IMG/VR virus record: IMGVR_UViG_3300021963_000034
Coordinates: 1 to 64,000 of that record
Length of the DNA stretch: 64,000 nucleotides
Reading direction: 5' to 3' (one strand)
DNA from: a virus
Below are positions 31,899 through 38,637 of this stretch, piece after piece; positions within the stretch are counted from its first letter, which is position 1; each line of letters begins with the position of its first letter. The notes beneath the pieces were generated by a model. The model had not been told where the DNA came from and did not search any database. It saw only the letters and a list, made by a program, of their open reading frames with translations. Position numbers and translations under genes: made by a program.

Positions 31899-31925
31899 TT
31901 TCTTAATGTGAATAAACACTACTCT

Positions 31926-31932
31926 TATTTAG
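31926..31932 (-). promoter_or_regulatory. Candidate late promoter for the minus-strand exported-protein operon
   Basis: CTAAATA on the minus strand (TATTTAG on plus) within CTCCTAAATAAGAG. Only sequence motif upstream of the four-gene operon; the divergent psbA promoter begins 24 nt away. Confidence 0.5.
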
Positions 31933-31955
31933 GAGAGTGTCTCCATTTGAAGGGC

Positions 31956-31989
31956 TTGACAAGGGCAGCAGACCGTAGTATGATAAATA
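31956..31989 (+). promoter_or_regulatory. psbA promoter, sigma70 box running into a late motif
   Basis: TTGACA (31956-31961), 17-nt spacer, TATGAT (31979-31984). The -10 continues as TATGATAAATA, so a T4-type late ATAAATA overlaps it. The same fused arrangement is seen before psbD and the psbD relic. It could let psbA be transcribed both early and late. Confidence 0.8.
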
Positions 31990-32046
31990 GGTAAACAAAT
32001 GTTACGAACCCTAACGGATCTGTAACATTGTCCACTCCCATTAACC

Positions 32047-32107
32047 GAGACCTATGGGGAGTATAAAAACGTCTCTCATACCCACAGTGGAGGGTGCTGT
32101 GGGGTAT
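32047..32107 (+). promoter_or_regulatory. Structured psbA leader
   Basis: The 167-nt leader holds a hairpin ATACCCACAG (32078-32087) / CTGTGGGGTAT (32097-32107) with a purine-rich TGGAGGGTG loop, and an outer GAGAC/GTCTC pair (32047-32051, 32071-32075). The purine loop mimics a ribosome site. A regulatory role is inferred. The true psbA start has no strong Shine-Dalgarno just upstream (A-rich run). Confidence 0.45.
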
Positions 32108-32156
32108 AATTGTATCAGTTCGTCCCCCCGAACTTTTAACTAACTCTCTTAAAAAA

Positions 32157-33239
32157 ATGACTGCTACAATTTCACGTCAACAATCACAATCGAATATTTG
32201 GGAACAGTTTTGTAACTGGGTAACTTCAACCGACAACCGCCTCTATGTGGGTTGGTTCGGCGTTTTGATGATTCCCTGCTTGCTTGCTGCTACTACTTGC
32301 TTCATCATCGCATTCATCGGTGCTCCCCCAGTGGACATTGATGGTATCCGTGAACCAGTTGCTGGTTCTTTGATGTACGGAAACAACATCATCTCTGGTG
32401 CTGTTATTCCTTCGTCCAATGCAATTGGACTGCACTTTTATCCTATCTGGGAAGCTGCCTCTCTTGATGAGTGGCTATATAATGGCGGTCCTTTCCAACT
32501 TGTAGTGTTCCACTTCCTCATCGGTATCTATGCCTATATGGGTCGTGAGTGGGAACTTTCCTACCGCCTGGGTATGCGTCCTTGGATCTGCGTTGCTTAC
32601 TCTGCACCTGTTGCTGCTGCAAGCGCAGTGTTCCTGGTCTATCCTTTCGGTCAAGGTTCTTTCTCTGATGCAATGCCTCTTGGCATCTCTGGTACGTTCA
32701 ACTACATGCTTGTGTTCCAGGCAGAGCACAACATCCTGATGCACCCCTTCCACATGCTTGGAGTTGCTGGTGTGTTCGGTGGTTCTCTGTTCAGTGCTAT
32801 GCACGGTTCTCTGGTTACTTCCTCGCTGGTTCGTGAAACCACCGAGAACGAGTCACAGAACTATGGTTACAAGTTCGGTCAAGAAGAAGAGACCTATAAC
32901 ATCGTTGCTGCTCACGGTTATTTCGGACGCCTTATTTTTCAATATGCTTCCTTTAATAACTCCCGTTCGCTGCACTTCTTCCTGGCTGCCTGGCCTGTGG
33001 TTGGCATCTGGTTCACTGCTCTTGGTGTAAGCACGATGGCTTTTAATCTCAACGGTCTGAATTTTAACCAGAGCATTCTGGATAGTCAGGGTCGTGTGCT
33101 CAATACTTGGGCAGATGTCCTTAACCGTGCTGGACTGGGAATGGAGGTAATGCACGAGCGCAATGCTCATAACTTCCCTCTGGACCTTGCTACTGCACAG
33201 AACACTCCTGTTGCTCTGACTGCTCCTGCAATCGGTTGA
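32157..33239 (+). CDS. psbA: Photosystem II D1 protein
   Basis: ATG 32157 gives the normal 360-aa D1; upstream codons in frame lie in the leader. All five helices are conserved. Key residues: Tyr-Z region, GISGTFNFM-type block (here [20 protein letters not shown]) and QB site ([17 protein letters not shown]). The residue in [10 protein letters not shown] is Glu, the high-light D1:2 type, at the position usually numbered 130. The C-terminal processing site (LDLA) is present. No intron interrupts it. Phage D1 replaces damaged host D1 in the thylakoid so photosynthesis continues during infection. It has its own promoter and terminator. Confidence 0.98.
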   Translation: MTATISRQQSQSNIWEQFCNWVTSTDNRLYVGWFGVLMIPCLLAATTCFIIAFIGAPPVDIDGIREPVAGSLMYGNNIISGAVIPSSNAIGLHFYPIWEAASLDEWLYNGGPFQLVVFHFLIGIYAYMGREWELSYRLGMRPWICVAYSAPVAAASAVFLVYPFGQGSFSDAMPLGISGTFNYMLVFQAEHNILMHPFHMLGVAGVFGGSLFSAMHGSLVTSSLVRETTENESQNYGYKFGQEEETYNIVAAHGYFGRLIFQYASFNNSRSLHFFLAAWPVVGIWFTALGVSTMAFNLNGLNFNQSILDSQGRVLNTWADVLNRAGLGMEVMHERNAHNFPLDLATAQNTPVALTAPAIG

Positions 33240-33240
33240 T

Positions 33241-33285
33241 AAAAACTCAATAGTTTTTAAGACCTCCTTCGAGAGGTCTTTTTTT
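33241..33285 (+). terminator. psbA terminator
   Basis: Two adjacent hairpins: AAAAACT/AGTTTTT (33241-33258) and AAGACCTC/GAGGTCTT (33259-33266, 33273-33280) followed by T5. The second is a standard rho-independent terminator. Confidence 0.85.
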
Positions 33286-33293
33286 GTGACTAC

Positions 33294-33323
33294 TTGACTA
33301 AATACTTAAAGTTATGCTATAAT
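33294..33323 (+). promoter_or_regulatory. Promoter for the endonuclease gene
   Basis: TTGACT (33294-33299), 18-nt spacer, TATAAT (33318-33323), 27 nt before the endonuclease ATG. A CTAAATA late motif overlaps the -35 (33298-33304). Confidence 0.7.
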
Positions 33324-33349
33324 AACTTTAACAACTTAATCAAAGGACT

Positions 33350-33790
33350 ATGAAAACCTGTAAAATTTGCAACGAATTAAAACCACTTACAGAATTTTAC
33401 CAGACAGTAAGGAATGGAACTCCTTATGGACATCATGGTAAATGTAAAAAATGTTATGTAAAAAAGCAACAAGAAAACTATGACCCTATAAAAAAGAGAG
33501 ATGAAAACTTGAAAAGGGTTTATGGTATTGGTATTGAAGAGTATAATAATCTTCTAGAAAAACAAGGACATAAATGTGCTGTCTGTGGTTCTACTGACCC
33601 GAAAGGTAGAAAATCTGGTAGAGGTGGTGGTGTAGATGTTTTCTATGTTGACCATAACCATAAAACTGGTAAGGTAAGAGGTCTACTCTGTAATGTCTGC
33701 AATAGAACTATTGGATATGTAAATGAGGATGTTGATTTGATTAGGAATATGATAGAATATGTTAAAAAGCATAAAACCAATGTCTCATAA
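33350..33790 (+). CDS. Endonuclease VII-family HNH homing endonuclease
   Basis: 146 aa. An N-terminal CxxC...CxxC zinc unit (KTCKICNELKPL, GKCKKCYVKK), a middle CAVCG, and the catalytic ββα-metal core FYVDHNHKTGKVRGLLCNVCN (DHxH...N). This is the recombination endonuclease VII domain common in phage mobile genes. It stands directly behind psbA and has its own promoter. It probably cuts psbA or nearby sequence in competing phages and so spreads with the flanking DNA. Confidence 0.85.
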   Translation: MKTCKICNELKPLTEFYQTVRNGTPYGHHGKCKKCYVKKQQENYDPIKKRDENLKRVYGIGIEEYNNLLEKQGHKCAVCGSTDPKGRKSGRGGGVDVFYVDHNHKTGKVRGLLCNVCNRTIGYVNEDVDLIRNMIEYVKKHKTNVS

Positions 33791-33902
33791 TAATCAACAT
33801 CATCCTATGGAACCCTGGATTATCTGGGCAGGTGTAGGTATGATGGGATTCACAATCATTGTGTTTGTCGTATTCACTCTTTCGGTAATTTATTGGGGAT
33901 GA
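33780..33902 (+). CDS. Small membrane peptide
   Basis: 40 aa from ATG 33780 (overlapping the endonuclease end) or 31 aa from ATG 33807. A His-rich start, then one helix (WIIWAGVGMMGFTIIVFVVF). The size recalls small photosystem subunits, but I cannot assign it. Confidence 0.45.
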   Translation: MSHNNQHHPMEPWIIWAGVGMMGFTIIVFVVFTLSVIYWG

Positions 33903-33915
33903 GCACAAACACTCA

Positions 33916-33949
33916 TTGACTTCTTTGTTAAGCAATGTTAAGATAAATA
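33916..33949 (+). promoter_or_regulatory. Promoter of the psbD relic
   Basis: TTGACT (33916-33921), 17-nt spacer, TAAGAT (33939-33944), continuing as TAAGATAAATA with a late motif fused to the -10, like psbA and psbD. Still intact upstream of the relic. Confidence 0.65.
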
Positions 33950-33970
33950 TGAGAAACGATATAGGAGGCT

Positions 33971-34042
33971 ATGACTTCTTCAACTCTTTCACCGCCCATT
34001 TCTCAGAGAGGTTGGTTCGATGTCCTGGATGACTGGAAATAA
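33971..34042 (+). pseudogene. psbD: Remnant of a second psbD (first 23 codons)
   Basis: ATG 33971 to TAA 34040-34042 encodes a 23-residue peptide: MTSS start, then [12 protein letters not shown]. The intact PsbD begins [20 protein letters not shown] with DDWLKRDRF next. The leader AGGAGGCTATGACTTCTTC is also shared. Codon choices differ at many sites (TGG TTC GAT GTC CTG against TGG TTT GAT GTC CTT), so it is a diverged copy, not a fresh duplication. The rest of the gene is absent. It keeps its promoter and ribosome site, so the peptide may be made. Confidence 0.82.
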
Positions 34043-34075
34043 ACAAAACCTCTTAGCTTCCGTGAGGACTTCTGT

Positions 34076-34168
34076 ATGACCTTTTTGGGACTATATCTTA
34101 TCTTTCTTGGTGTGAGTGGATTGTTTAGAGATTTACAGAGATACAGAGAACAAACTGACGATAGGTAG
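34076..34168 (+). CDS. 30-aa single-helix peptide
   Basis: ATG 34076 to TAG 34166-34168. Hydrophobic MTFLGLYLIFLGVSGLF, then a charged tail (RDLQRYREQTDDR). It directly follows the psbD relic. Function unknown. Confidence 0.4.
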   Translation: MTFLGLYLIFLGVSGLFRDLQRYREQTDDR

Positions 34169-34189
34169 ACACTAAAAAAATCGGCACAG

Positions 34190-34224
34190 GGGCACTTGAA
34201 AACAGGTGCCCTTTCTGGTATGAT
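34190..34224 (+). promoter_or_regulatory. Composite hairpin-promoter
   Basis: Hairpin GGGCAC (34190-34195) / GTGCCC (34206-34211) with loop TTGAAAACAG. TTGAAA (34196-34201) in the loop, 17-nt spacer, TATGAT (34219-34224). The T-run after the stem is short (CTTTCT), so termination is weaker than at similar elements. Drives the gene at 34246. Confidence 0.65.
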
Positions 34225-34245
34225 ACTCTTATATACAAATGACTG

Positions 34246-34437
34246 ATGACCAACAACAAAGAAGTAGCACAAAAAGTTTATGAAGCATTCTGGAAAGATG
34301 AACCACATCCCTGTAATGTTGATGGATATGAGATTGCTAATGCTCTCCGTGAAGTAATCAACCAACTCCAACAATCTCCTGGTGTGATTTCTTGTCCCGA
34401 CCTCCTTGAACTTTGCGATGAGTTGGAAAATCTATGA
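34246..34437 (+). CDS. Conserved small protein
   Basis: 63 aa, soluble and acidic (VAQKVYEAFWKDEPHPCNVD, then ELCDELENL). Start 22 nt after TATGAT; overlaps the next start by 4 nt. Family unknown. Confidence 0.55.
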   Translation: MTNNKEVAQKVYEAFWKDEPHPCNVDGYEIANALREVINQLQQSPGVISCPDLLELCDELENL

Positions 34438-34610
34438 CTGAAATCAAATACCGACTTACTTGGAAATCAGACACTCAACGCACTCGTAAAGAAGCATACT
34501 TTCCTACACGCACGATGGCTGAAAAGTGGTATGATGAGAAACTAACAGAAGGTAAAAAACCACAACTCTGGATGGAAGAAACCACCACTATCCTTTATAA
34601 ACTGAAATGA
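34434..34610 (+). CDS. Conserved small basic protein
   Basis: 58 aa from ATG 34434 (ATGA overlap) to TGA 34608-34610. Pattern KYRLTWKSDTQRTRKEAYFP then LWMEETTTILYKLK. Probably an alpha/beta fold; function unknown. Confidence 0.5.
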   Translation: MTEIKYRLTWKSDTQRTRKEAYFPTRTMAEKWYDEKLTEGKKPQLWMEETTTILYKLK

Positions 34611-34669
34611 GTCGTTTTACTAAAAACCCAGACGAAGAATATATGGTATCTATTGATGAGAACTATTGA
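34607..34669 (+). CDS. Possible 20-aa peptide or gene stub
   Basis: ATG 34607 overlaps the upstream TGA; stop at 34667-34669. It is acidic (KNPDEEYMVSIDENY). It ends close to the homing endonuclease gene at 34742, so it may be the start of a gene cut off by that insertion. Low confidence. Confidence 0.25.
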   Translation: MSRFTKNPDEEYMVSIDENY

Positions 34670-34704
34670 AGAACTGGAAACTAAAAAGTAGAAATATTCA
34701 TTTG

Positions 34705-34712
34705 TATAAATA
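34705..34712 (+). promoter_or_regulatory. Candidate late promoter of the HNH gene
   Basis: TATAAATA 29 nt upstream of ATG 34742. Confidence 0.5.
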
Positions 34713-34741
34713 TTTATGTAGTCAATACAGTAGCAGTAAGA

Positions 34742-35323
34742 ATGAAGCATAAACATCATATTGTTCCAAGACATATGGGTGGAACTGACGACCCTTCTAA
34801 TCTTATTGAACTGACTGTGGAAGAACACGCAGAGGCACACAGAAAGTTATGGGAACAATATGGTAATATCAAAGATTACTGTGCTTGGAAAGGTTTAGAA
34901 GGAACTATTGGTAAAGAAGAGATTGTAAGATTGCTGATGGACCCAACTGGAAGAGTTCATACAGAAGAGACCAAACAGAAAATGAGTGAGGCACATAAAG
35001 GTAAGTCAAAACATACAAAGGAAAGTAAAGAAAAGATAAGTGAAGCAAGAAAAGGAAAGCCTTTGAGTGAAGAGCACAGGGCAAAAATATCAAAAAGTTT
35101 AGAAGGAAATACCCGTATGGTGGGTAAAAAATTGAGTGATGAGACAAAGAAAAAAATAAGTGAGGCAGGTAAAGGTAATAAGAGAGCATCTGGTCCTCAT
35201 AATGTTAGTGAAGAAGCAAAAAGAAATAGGATTGAAGCAACAAAAGAAAGGTGGAGGAAATACAGGGAGGCAAAAGGACTTGACCCAAATAAACCTATTG
35301 ATAGTAGATACTCCAAGATATAG
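34742..35323 (+). CDS. HNH homing endonuclease with NUMOD3 repeats
   Basis: 193 aa. An HNH core at the N-terminus: HHIVPRHMGGTDDPSNLIEL then TVEEHAEAHR. Three or four NUMOD3 DNA-binding repeats follow (HTEETKQKMSEAHKGKS, LSEEHRAKISKSLEGN, LSDETKKKISEAGKGN), and a basic C-terminus. Typical of free-standing phage homing endonucleases. It lies 100 nt upstream of psbD and likely targets psbD or the interval around it. Confidence 0.9.
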   Translation: MKHKHHIVPRHMGGTDDPSNLIELTVEEHAEAHRKLWEQYGNIKDYCAWKGLEGTIGKEEIVRLLMDPTGRVHTEETKQKMSEAHKGKSKHTKESKEKISEARKGKPLSEEHRAKISKSLEGNTRMVGKKLSDETKKKISEAGKGNKRASGPHNVSEEAKRNRIEATKERWRKYREAKGLDPNKPIDSRYSKI

Positions 35324-35351
35324 TGCCCGCAAGGGCACCTGCCGAAGGCAG
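35323..35351 (+). terminator. Two tandem hairpins after the HNH gene
   Basis: GTGCCC-GCAA-GGGCAC (35323-35338) and CTGCC-GAA-GGCAG (35339-35351) abut each other at the stop codon. There is no T-run after them, so they may stabilise the 3' end or weaken readthrough rather than terminate. Confidence 0.5.
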
Positions 35352-35355
35352 TAAG

Positions 35356-35400
35356 TATAAATACACTTCCCTCCTTACTTGATTTGCCCTATAATAAATA
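35356..35400 (+). promoter_or_regulatory. psbD promoter region
   Basis: A late motif TATAAATA at 35356-35363 and a -10 fused to a late motif, TATAATAAATA, at 35390-35400. No good -35 lies 17 nt upstream of TATAAT (TTCCCT), so late-type recognition may matter more here. AAGGAGG precedes ATG 35424. Confidence 0.6.
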
Positions 35401-35423
35401 TGTAAAGTAATGTAAAGGAGGCT

Positions 35424-36488
35424 ATGACTTCTTCTGTTTTACAGACACCCTCCCAATCGCAGCGTGGATGGTTTGATGTCCTTGACGATTGGTTGAAAAG
35501 GGATAGATTTGTGTTCGTAGGTTGGTCTGGCCTGCTTTTATTTCCAACAGCATACCTCGCACTTGGGGGGTGGTTGACTGGAACTACATTTGTTTCAGCG
35601 TGGTATACACACGGTTTAGCATCAAGTTATTTGGAAGGTTGTAATTTTTTGACCGCAGCGGTAAGTAGCCCCGCAGACGCTCTTGGACATTCCTTACTTC
35701 TTCTATGGGGTCCAGAAGCTCAGGGAGATTTCGTCCGCTGGGTCCAACTTGGGGGACTATGGACTTTTGTGGCGCTCCACGGGGCTTTCAGCCTGATTGG
35801 ATTTATGCTCCGCCAGTTTGAGATTGCCCGTCTTGTAGGCATCCGCCCTTACAACGCAATCGCGTTCTCTGGTCCCATTGCGGTGTTCGTCAGCGTTTTC
35901 CTGATGTACCCTCTGGGTCAATCCAGTTGGTTCTTCGCACCATCCTTTGGTGTCGCAGCAATCTTCAGATTCCTTCTGTTCTTACAAGGATTCCATAACT
36001 GGACCCTCAACCCTTTCCATATGATGGGAGTTGCTGGTATACTGGGAGGAGCACTTCTCTGTGCAATCCATGGAGCAACTGTAGAAAATACTCTATTTGA
36101 AGATGGTGATCAAGCAAATACATTCAAGGCATTTGAACCGACTCAAGAGGAAGAAACCTATTCAATGGTTACTGCGAACCGCTTCTGGTCGCAGATTTTT
36201 GGAATTGCTTTTTCCAATAAGCGTTGGTTACATTTTTTCATGCTTTTTGTTCCCGTTATGGGTCTCTGGACTAGTTCTATTGGGATTATTGGTCTCGCTC
36301 TCAATCTTCGTGCTTATGATTTTGTAAGTCAAGAAGTAAGAGCAGCAGAAGACCCAAGTTACGAAACTTTCTACACAAAAAATATCTTATTAAACGAAGG
36401 GCTTCGTGCTTGGTTAGCACCAGTTGATCAACCACACGAATCGTTTGTTTTTCCTGAGGAGGTATTGCCTCGCGGAAACGCACTTTGA
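35424..36488 (+). CDS. psbD: Photosystem II D2 protein
   Basis: A 354-aa full-length D2. [16 protein letters not shown] start, [17 protein letters not shown] lumenal loop, quinone/iron region [19 protein letters not shown] and the C-terminus [12 protein letters not shown]2 pairs with D1 in the photosystem II reaction centre in the thylakoid. With psbA it keeps photosystem II repaired during infection. Flanked by homing endonucleases on both sides. Confidence 0.98.
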   Translation: MTSSVLQTPSQSQRGWFDVLDDWLKRDRFVFVGWSGLLLFPTAYLALGGWLTGTTFVSAWYTHGLASSYLEGCNFLTAAVSSPADALGHSLLLLWGPEAQGDFVRWVQLGGLWTFVALHGAFSLIGFMLRQFEIARLVGIRPYNAIAFSGPIAVFVSVFLMYPLGQSSWFFAPSFGVAAIFRFLLFLQGFHNWTLNPFHMMGVAGILGGALLCAIHGATVENTLFEDGDQANTFKAFEPTQEEETYSMVTANRFWSQIFGIAFSNKRWLHFFMLFVPVMGLWTSSIGIIGLALNLRAYDFVSQEVRAAEDPSYETFYTKNILLNEGLRAWLAPVDQPHESFVFPEEVLPRGNAL

Positions 36489-36492
36489 TTTT

Positions 36493-36518
36493 AAAGACCT
36501 CATTGTTGGGGTCTTTTT
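36493..36518 (+). terminator. psbD terminator
   Basis: AAAGACC / GGTCTTT stem around a TCATTGTTGG loop, then T-rich, 5 nt after the psbD stop. Confidence 0.8.
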
Positions 36519-36548
36519 TATTTACATAAGAACCAAAATATGATATTA

Positions 36549-36556
36549 TATAAATA
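36549..36556 (+). promoter_or_regulatory. Candidate late promoter of the third endonuclease
   Basis: TATAAATA 25 nt before ATG 36582, within an AT-rich stretch. Confidence 0.45.
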
Positions 36557-36581
36557 ATAATAGATATTCATATTCAGGATA

Positions 36582-37163
36582 ATGCCTTTAAATAATAAAT
36601 CAAAACCTTGTGGTGCTTTGGTTGGTGAAAAGTTTGGAAAACTTACCGTTTTAAAAGAAGAAGTTATTTTTAAAAGTGGAAAGAATAGAGTATACACAAC
36701 TTGTAAGTGCGAATGTGGTGGGCAAAAAACCTGTGAAAGATATGGTTTAGTGTCTGGAAGAACTACTAGTTGTGGGTGTGTATTAACAGAACGAACTATT
36801 GCTTTTAATAAAACCAAAAAGAAACCAAAAGGTAGCAAAAAAGCAGATGATAGAAGATATAAGATGTTTCATAATGCTCAACATAGAGCAAAAAGAAAAG
36901 GCATTCCATTCAGTATAACTATAGATGATATTATTATTCCAGAAACTTGTCCTTTACTTGGAATACCTCTTATATCTACTAATGATAAGAGTGATCCAAG
37001 AAATCCAAGTCTGGATCAAAAGGTTCCCGGTAAAGGATATACTCCAGATAATATTTGGGTTATATCTTCAAGAGCAAATGCTTTAAAGTGGGACGCATCC
37101 CTACAAGAACTAGAACTCCTAGTAGAAAACCTAAAATGTTTCTCATCCTCTTCTCATTCATAG
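36582..37163 (+). CDS. Putative homing endonuclease with N-terminal zinc ribbon
   Basis: 193 aa. The N-terminus GEKFGKLTVLKEEVIF followed by CKCECGGQKTC and GRTTSCGC is the zinc-binding domain found at the front of many phage homing endonucleases. The C-terminal half (CPLLGIPLIS, NPSLDQKVPGKGYTPDNIWV) matches a compact nuclease in the HNH superfamily. It lies just behind psbD with its own late-type promoter, and its 3' end overlaps a small phage gene, as expected for a mobile insertion. Confidence 0.75.
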   Translation: MPLNNKSKPCGALVGEKFGKLTVLKEEVIFKSGKNRVYTTCKCECGGQKTCERYGLVSGRTTSCGCVLTERTIAFNKTKKKPKGSKKADDRRYKMFHNAQHRAKRKGIPFSITIDDIIIPETCPLLGIPLISTNDKSDPRNPSLDQKVPGKGYTPDNIWVISSRANALKWDASLQELELLVENLKCFSSSSHS

Positions 37164-37210
37164 CGTTTGGAATTCTAATGTTTATATTATCTGTTATGCA
37201 AGACTTATGA
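37136..37210 (+). CDS. 24-aa membrane peptide
   Basis: ATG 37136 to TGA 37208-37210: almost entirely hydrophobic (MFLILFSFIAFGILMFILSV). It overlaps the end of the endonuclease gene by 28 nt and the next start by 4 nt. Function unknown. Confidence 0.45.
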   Translation: MFLILFSFIAFGILMFILSVMQDL

Positions 37211-37326
37211 TAACTTCAACTACACCATACAAACTCGCAGAAATCATTAGAGATACTTGGCCTGGACTTTACAGACCACCAGTAAAGAGTTATAATCAAG
37301 CAAAAGCACCAGAAAAAAATGTATGA
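37207..37326 (+). CDS. Conserved small protein
   Basis: 39 aa from ATG 37207 to TGA 37324-37326 (TTPYKLAEIIRDTWPGLYRP). Chained by overlaps to both neighbours. Looks like a cyanophage core small protein; function unknown. Confidence 0.5.
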   Translation: MITSTTPYKLAEIIRDTWPGLYRPPVKSYNQAKAPEKNV

Positions 37327-37603
37327 TTATTGGGTGGTCACAGATAAAACCACAGGTAGGGTAATCGCTCATTGTGGCGAAGAAAATGATGCATTGATGT
37401 TAGTTGGATTCGATAAAGACAAAAGAACTTATCGAAAGCAAAAGTTTATTATGGATCAAGTGATTACAATAACATCAACAACAGATAAACAACTTCTTGG
37501 TCAACAAGGATTGCCTGCTGCAAAAGAAGAACTTCCTCCAATAGAACTTCAACAACAAGTATGGTTACCTGAAGGACAAGGAATTCCAGTTAACGCTAAA
37601 TAA
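37319..37603 (+). CDS. Conserved hypothetical protein
   Basis: 94 aa. A beta-rich start (YDYWVVTDKTTGRVIAHCGE), a Gln/Pro-rich C-terminus. Overlaps the previous gene by 8 nt. Soluble; family unknown. Confidence 0.6.
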   Translation: MYDYWVVTDKTTGRVIAHCGEENDALMLVGFDKDKRTYRKQKFIMDQVITITSTTDKQLLGQQGLPAAKEELPPIELQQQVWLPEGQGIPVNAK

Positions 37604-37623
37604 CTTTCAGTTTTATAAGAATT

Positions 37624-37860
37624 ATGAAGTTTACAGTTTATTCAAAAGACGGTTGCCCATATTGCACAAAAGTCCAACAGGTGTTAGAGTTGGCACAACT
37701 ACAGCATGTAGTCTACAAATTGAATACTGATTTTACTCGCGATGAGTTTTATGCTGAGTTTGGAGAAGGTTCTACCTTTCCCCAAGTGATTGTCAATGAT
37801 CAACACATTGGTGGTTGTTCTGACACAGTTCAATATCTACAGGAGCAAAAACTAGTTTAA
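37624..37860 (+). CDS. Glutaredoxin
   Basis: A 78-aa single-domain glutaredoxin. The active site CPYC lies in YSKDGCPYCTKVQQVLELAQ; the cis-Pro is in TFPQVIVN and the GG pair in HIGGCSDT. It reduces disulfides with glutathione and could serve ribonucleotide reductase or the peroxiredoxin at 23078. Stop overlaps the next start by one base. Confidence 0.93.
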   Translation: MKFTVYSKDGCPYCTKVQQVLELAQLQHVVYKLNTDFTRDEFYAEFGEGSTFPQVIVNDQHIGGCSDTVQYLQEQKLV

Positions 37861-38219
37861 TGGATAATAATCTTTACGAAGTTTGTAACGATGTTGAAAA
37901 AGCAATTGATTATGCTTTTAATGGTCAATTTGTTTTGAGTTTTTATGATTATTTAAAAGTTCGTGGAACTAAAAAAGTAGAAGTTGAACAGTTTATTGAA
38001 AGTAATACAGCACATGAACTGAGTAATCTTGTAATGGATTTGGATGACTATCTTGAAGGTGGGTCTGATGAGATGCATAAACAACTTCGTGAAGGATATG
38101 GTCATATTCCAAAGCCACAAGCAAGAAAAATAAGAAATTACCTATATGGTATTCTTGAAGATGCATGGAGATATAGTAATGACAAAAAACCGGGAAGGCG
38201 AAAGAAGCAAACTAAATAA
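37860..38219 (+). CDS. Conserved cyanophage protein
   Basis: 119 aa, helical, soluble. Acidic N-terminal half (VCNDVEKAIDYAF), Lys/Arg-rich C-terminus (KKPGRRKKQTK), suggesting nucleic-acid contact. Overlaps the next gene by 41 nt. Function unknown. Confidence 0.6.
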   Translation: MDNNLYEVCNDVEKAIDYAFNGQFVLSFYDYLKVRGTKKVEVEQFIESNTAHELSNLVMDLDDYLEGGSDEMHKQLREGYGHIPKPQARKIRNYLYGILEDAWRYSNDKKPGRRKKQTK

Positions 38220-38385
38220 GTCAGAACCTCAAATTAATCGAGGTGTTGAATTATTACTTAGGAATAAAAGGAGGAGAGAATCAAAACCAAAAACCTTTCA
38301 AGTGAAGTTTGGTAAAATGATTTCTCTCTTTCGCAGAGAGTTTCACTTTTTTATAGAATTTCATTTTGATGTTAGAAAAAAATAA
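38179..38385 (+). CDS. Conserved small basic protein
   Basis: 68 aa from ATG 38179, in a different frame within the end of the previous gene. Very basic (LLLRNKRRRESKPKTFQVKF) with an aromatic C-terminus (RREFHFFIEFHFDVRKK). Typical of the cyanophage small-protein set; function unknown. Confidence 0.6.
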   Translation: MTKNREGERSKLNKSEPQINRGVELLLRNKRRRESKPKTFQVKFGKMISLFRREFHFFIEFHFDVRKK

Positions 38386-38403
38386 ACTCTCTGGAGAAAA
38401 CAA

Positions 38404-38637
38404 ATGGAAACGGCATACGTAGTAACATTTATTACAATGTTTACCTTGCTCTTTTTTATGGTAGGAGGTATAATAGGTTGGTTAACTTATAAACATCTAC
38501 TGGAATCAAAACCTCCATATTTGCATCCAGAGTTTTTTGATGAAAATGGTCAGATTATTCCTGACGAAATAGTATCTGTACGATTTGAAAACGATTACGA
38601 TTATGACTACGACGAAGATGAAGAAAGCGACGATTGA
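38404..38637 (+). CDS. Membrane-anchored acidic protein
   Basis: 77 aa. One helix at about residues 5-28 (YVVTFITMFTLLFFMVGGII), then a strongly acidic tail with a DYDYDYDEDEESDD end. Same architecture as the 662-952 product. The 3' end overlaps the next gene by 20 nt. Confidence 0.6.
   Translation: METAYVVTFITMFTLLFFMVGGIIGWLTYKHLLESKPPYLHPEFFDENGQIIPDEIVSVRFENDYDYDYDEDEESDD

Noticed and set aside
32157-33239. Possible intron or homing insertion within psbA
   Set aside because: The reading frame is continuous and gives a full 360-aa D1 with all conserved blocks.
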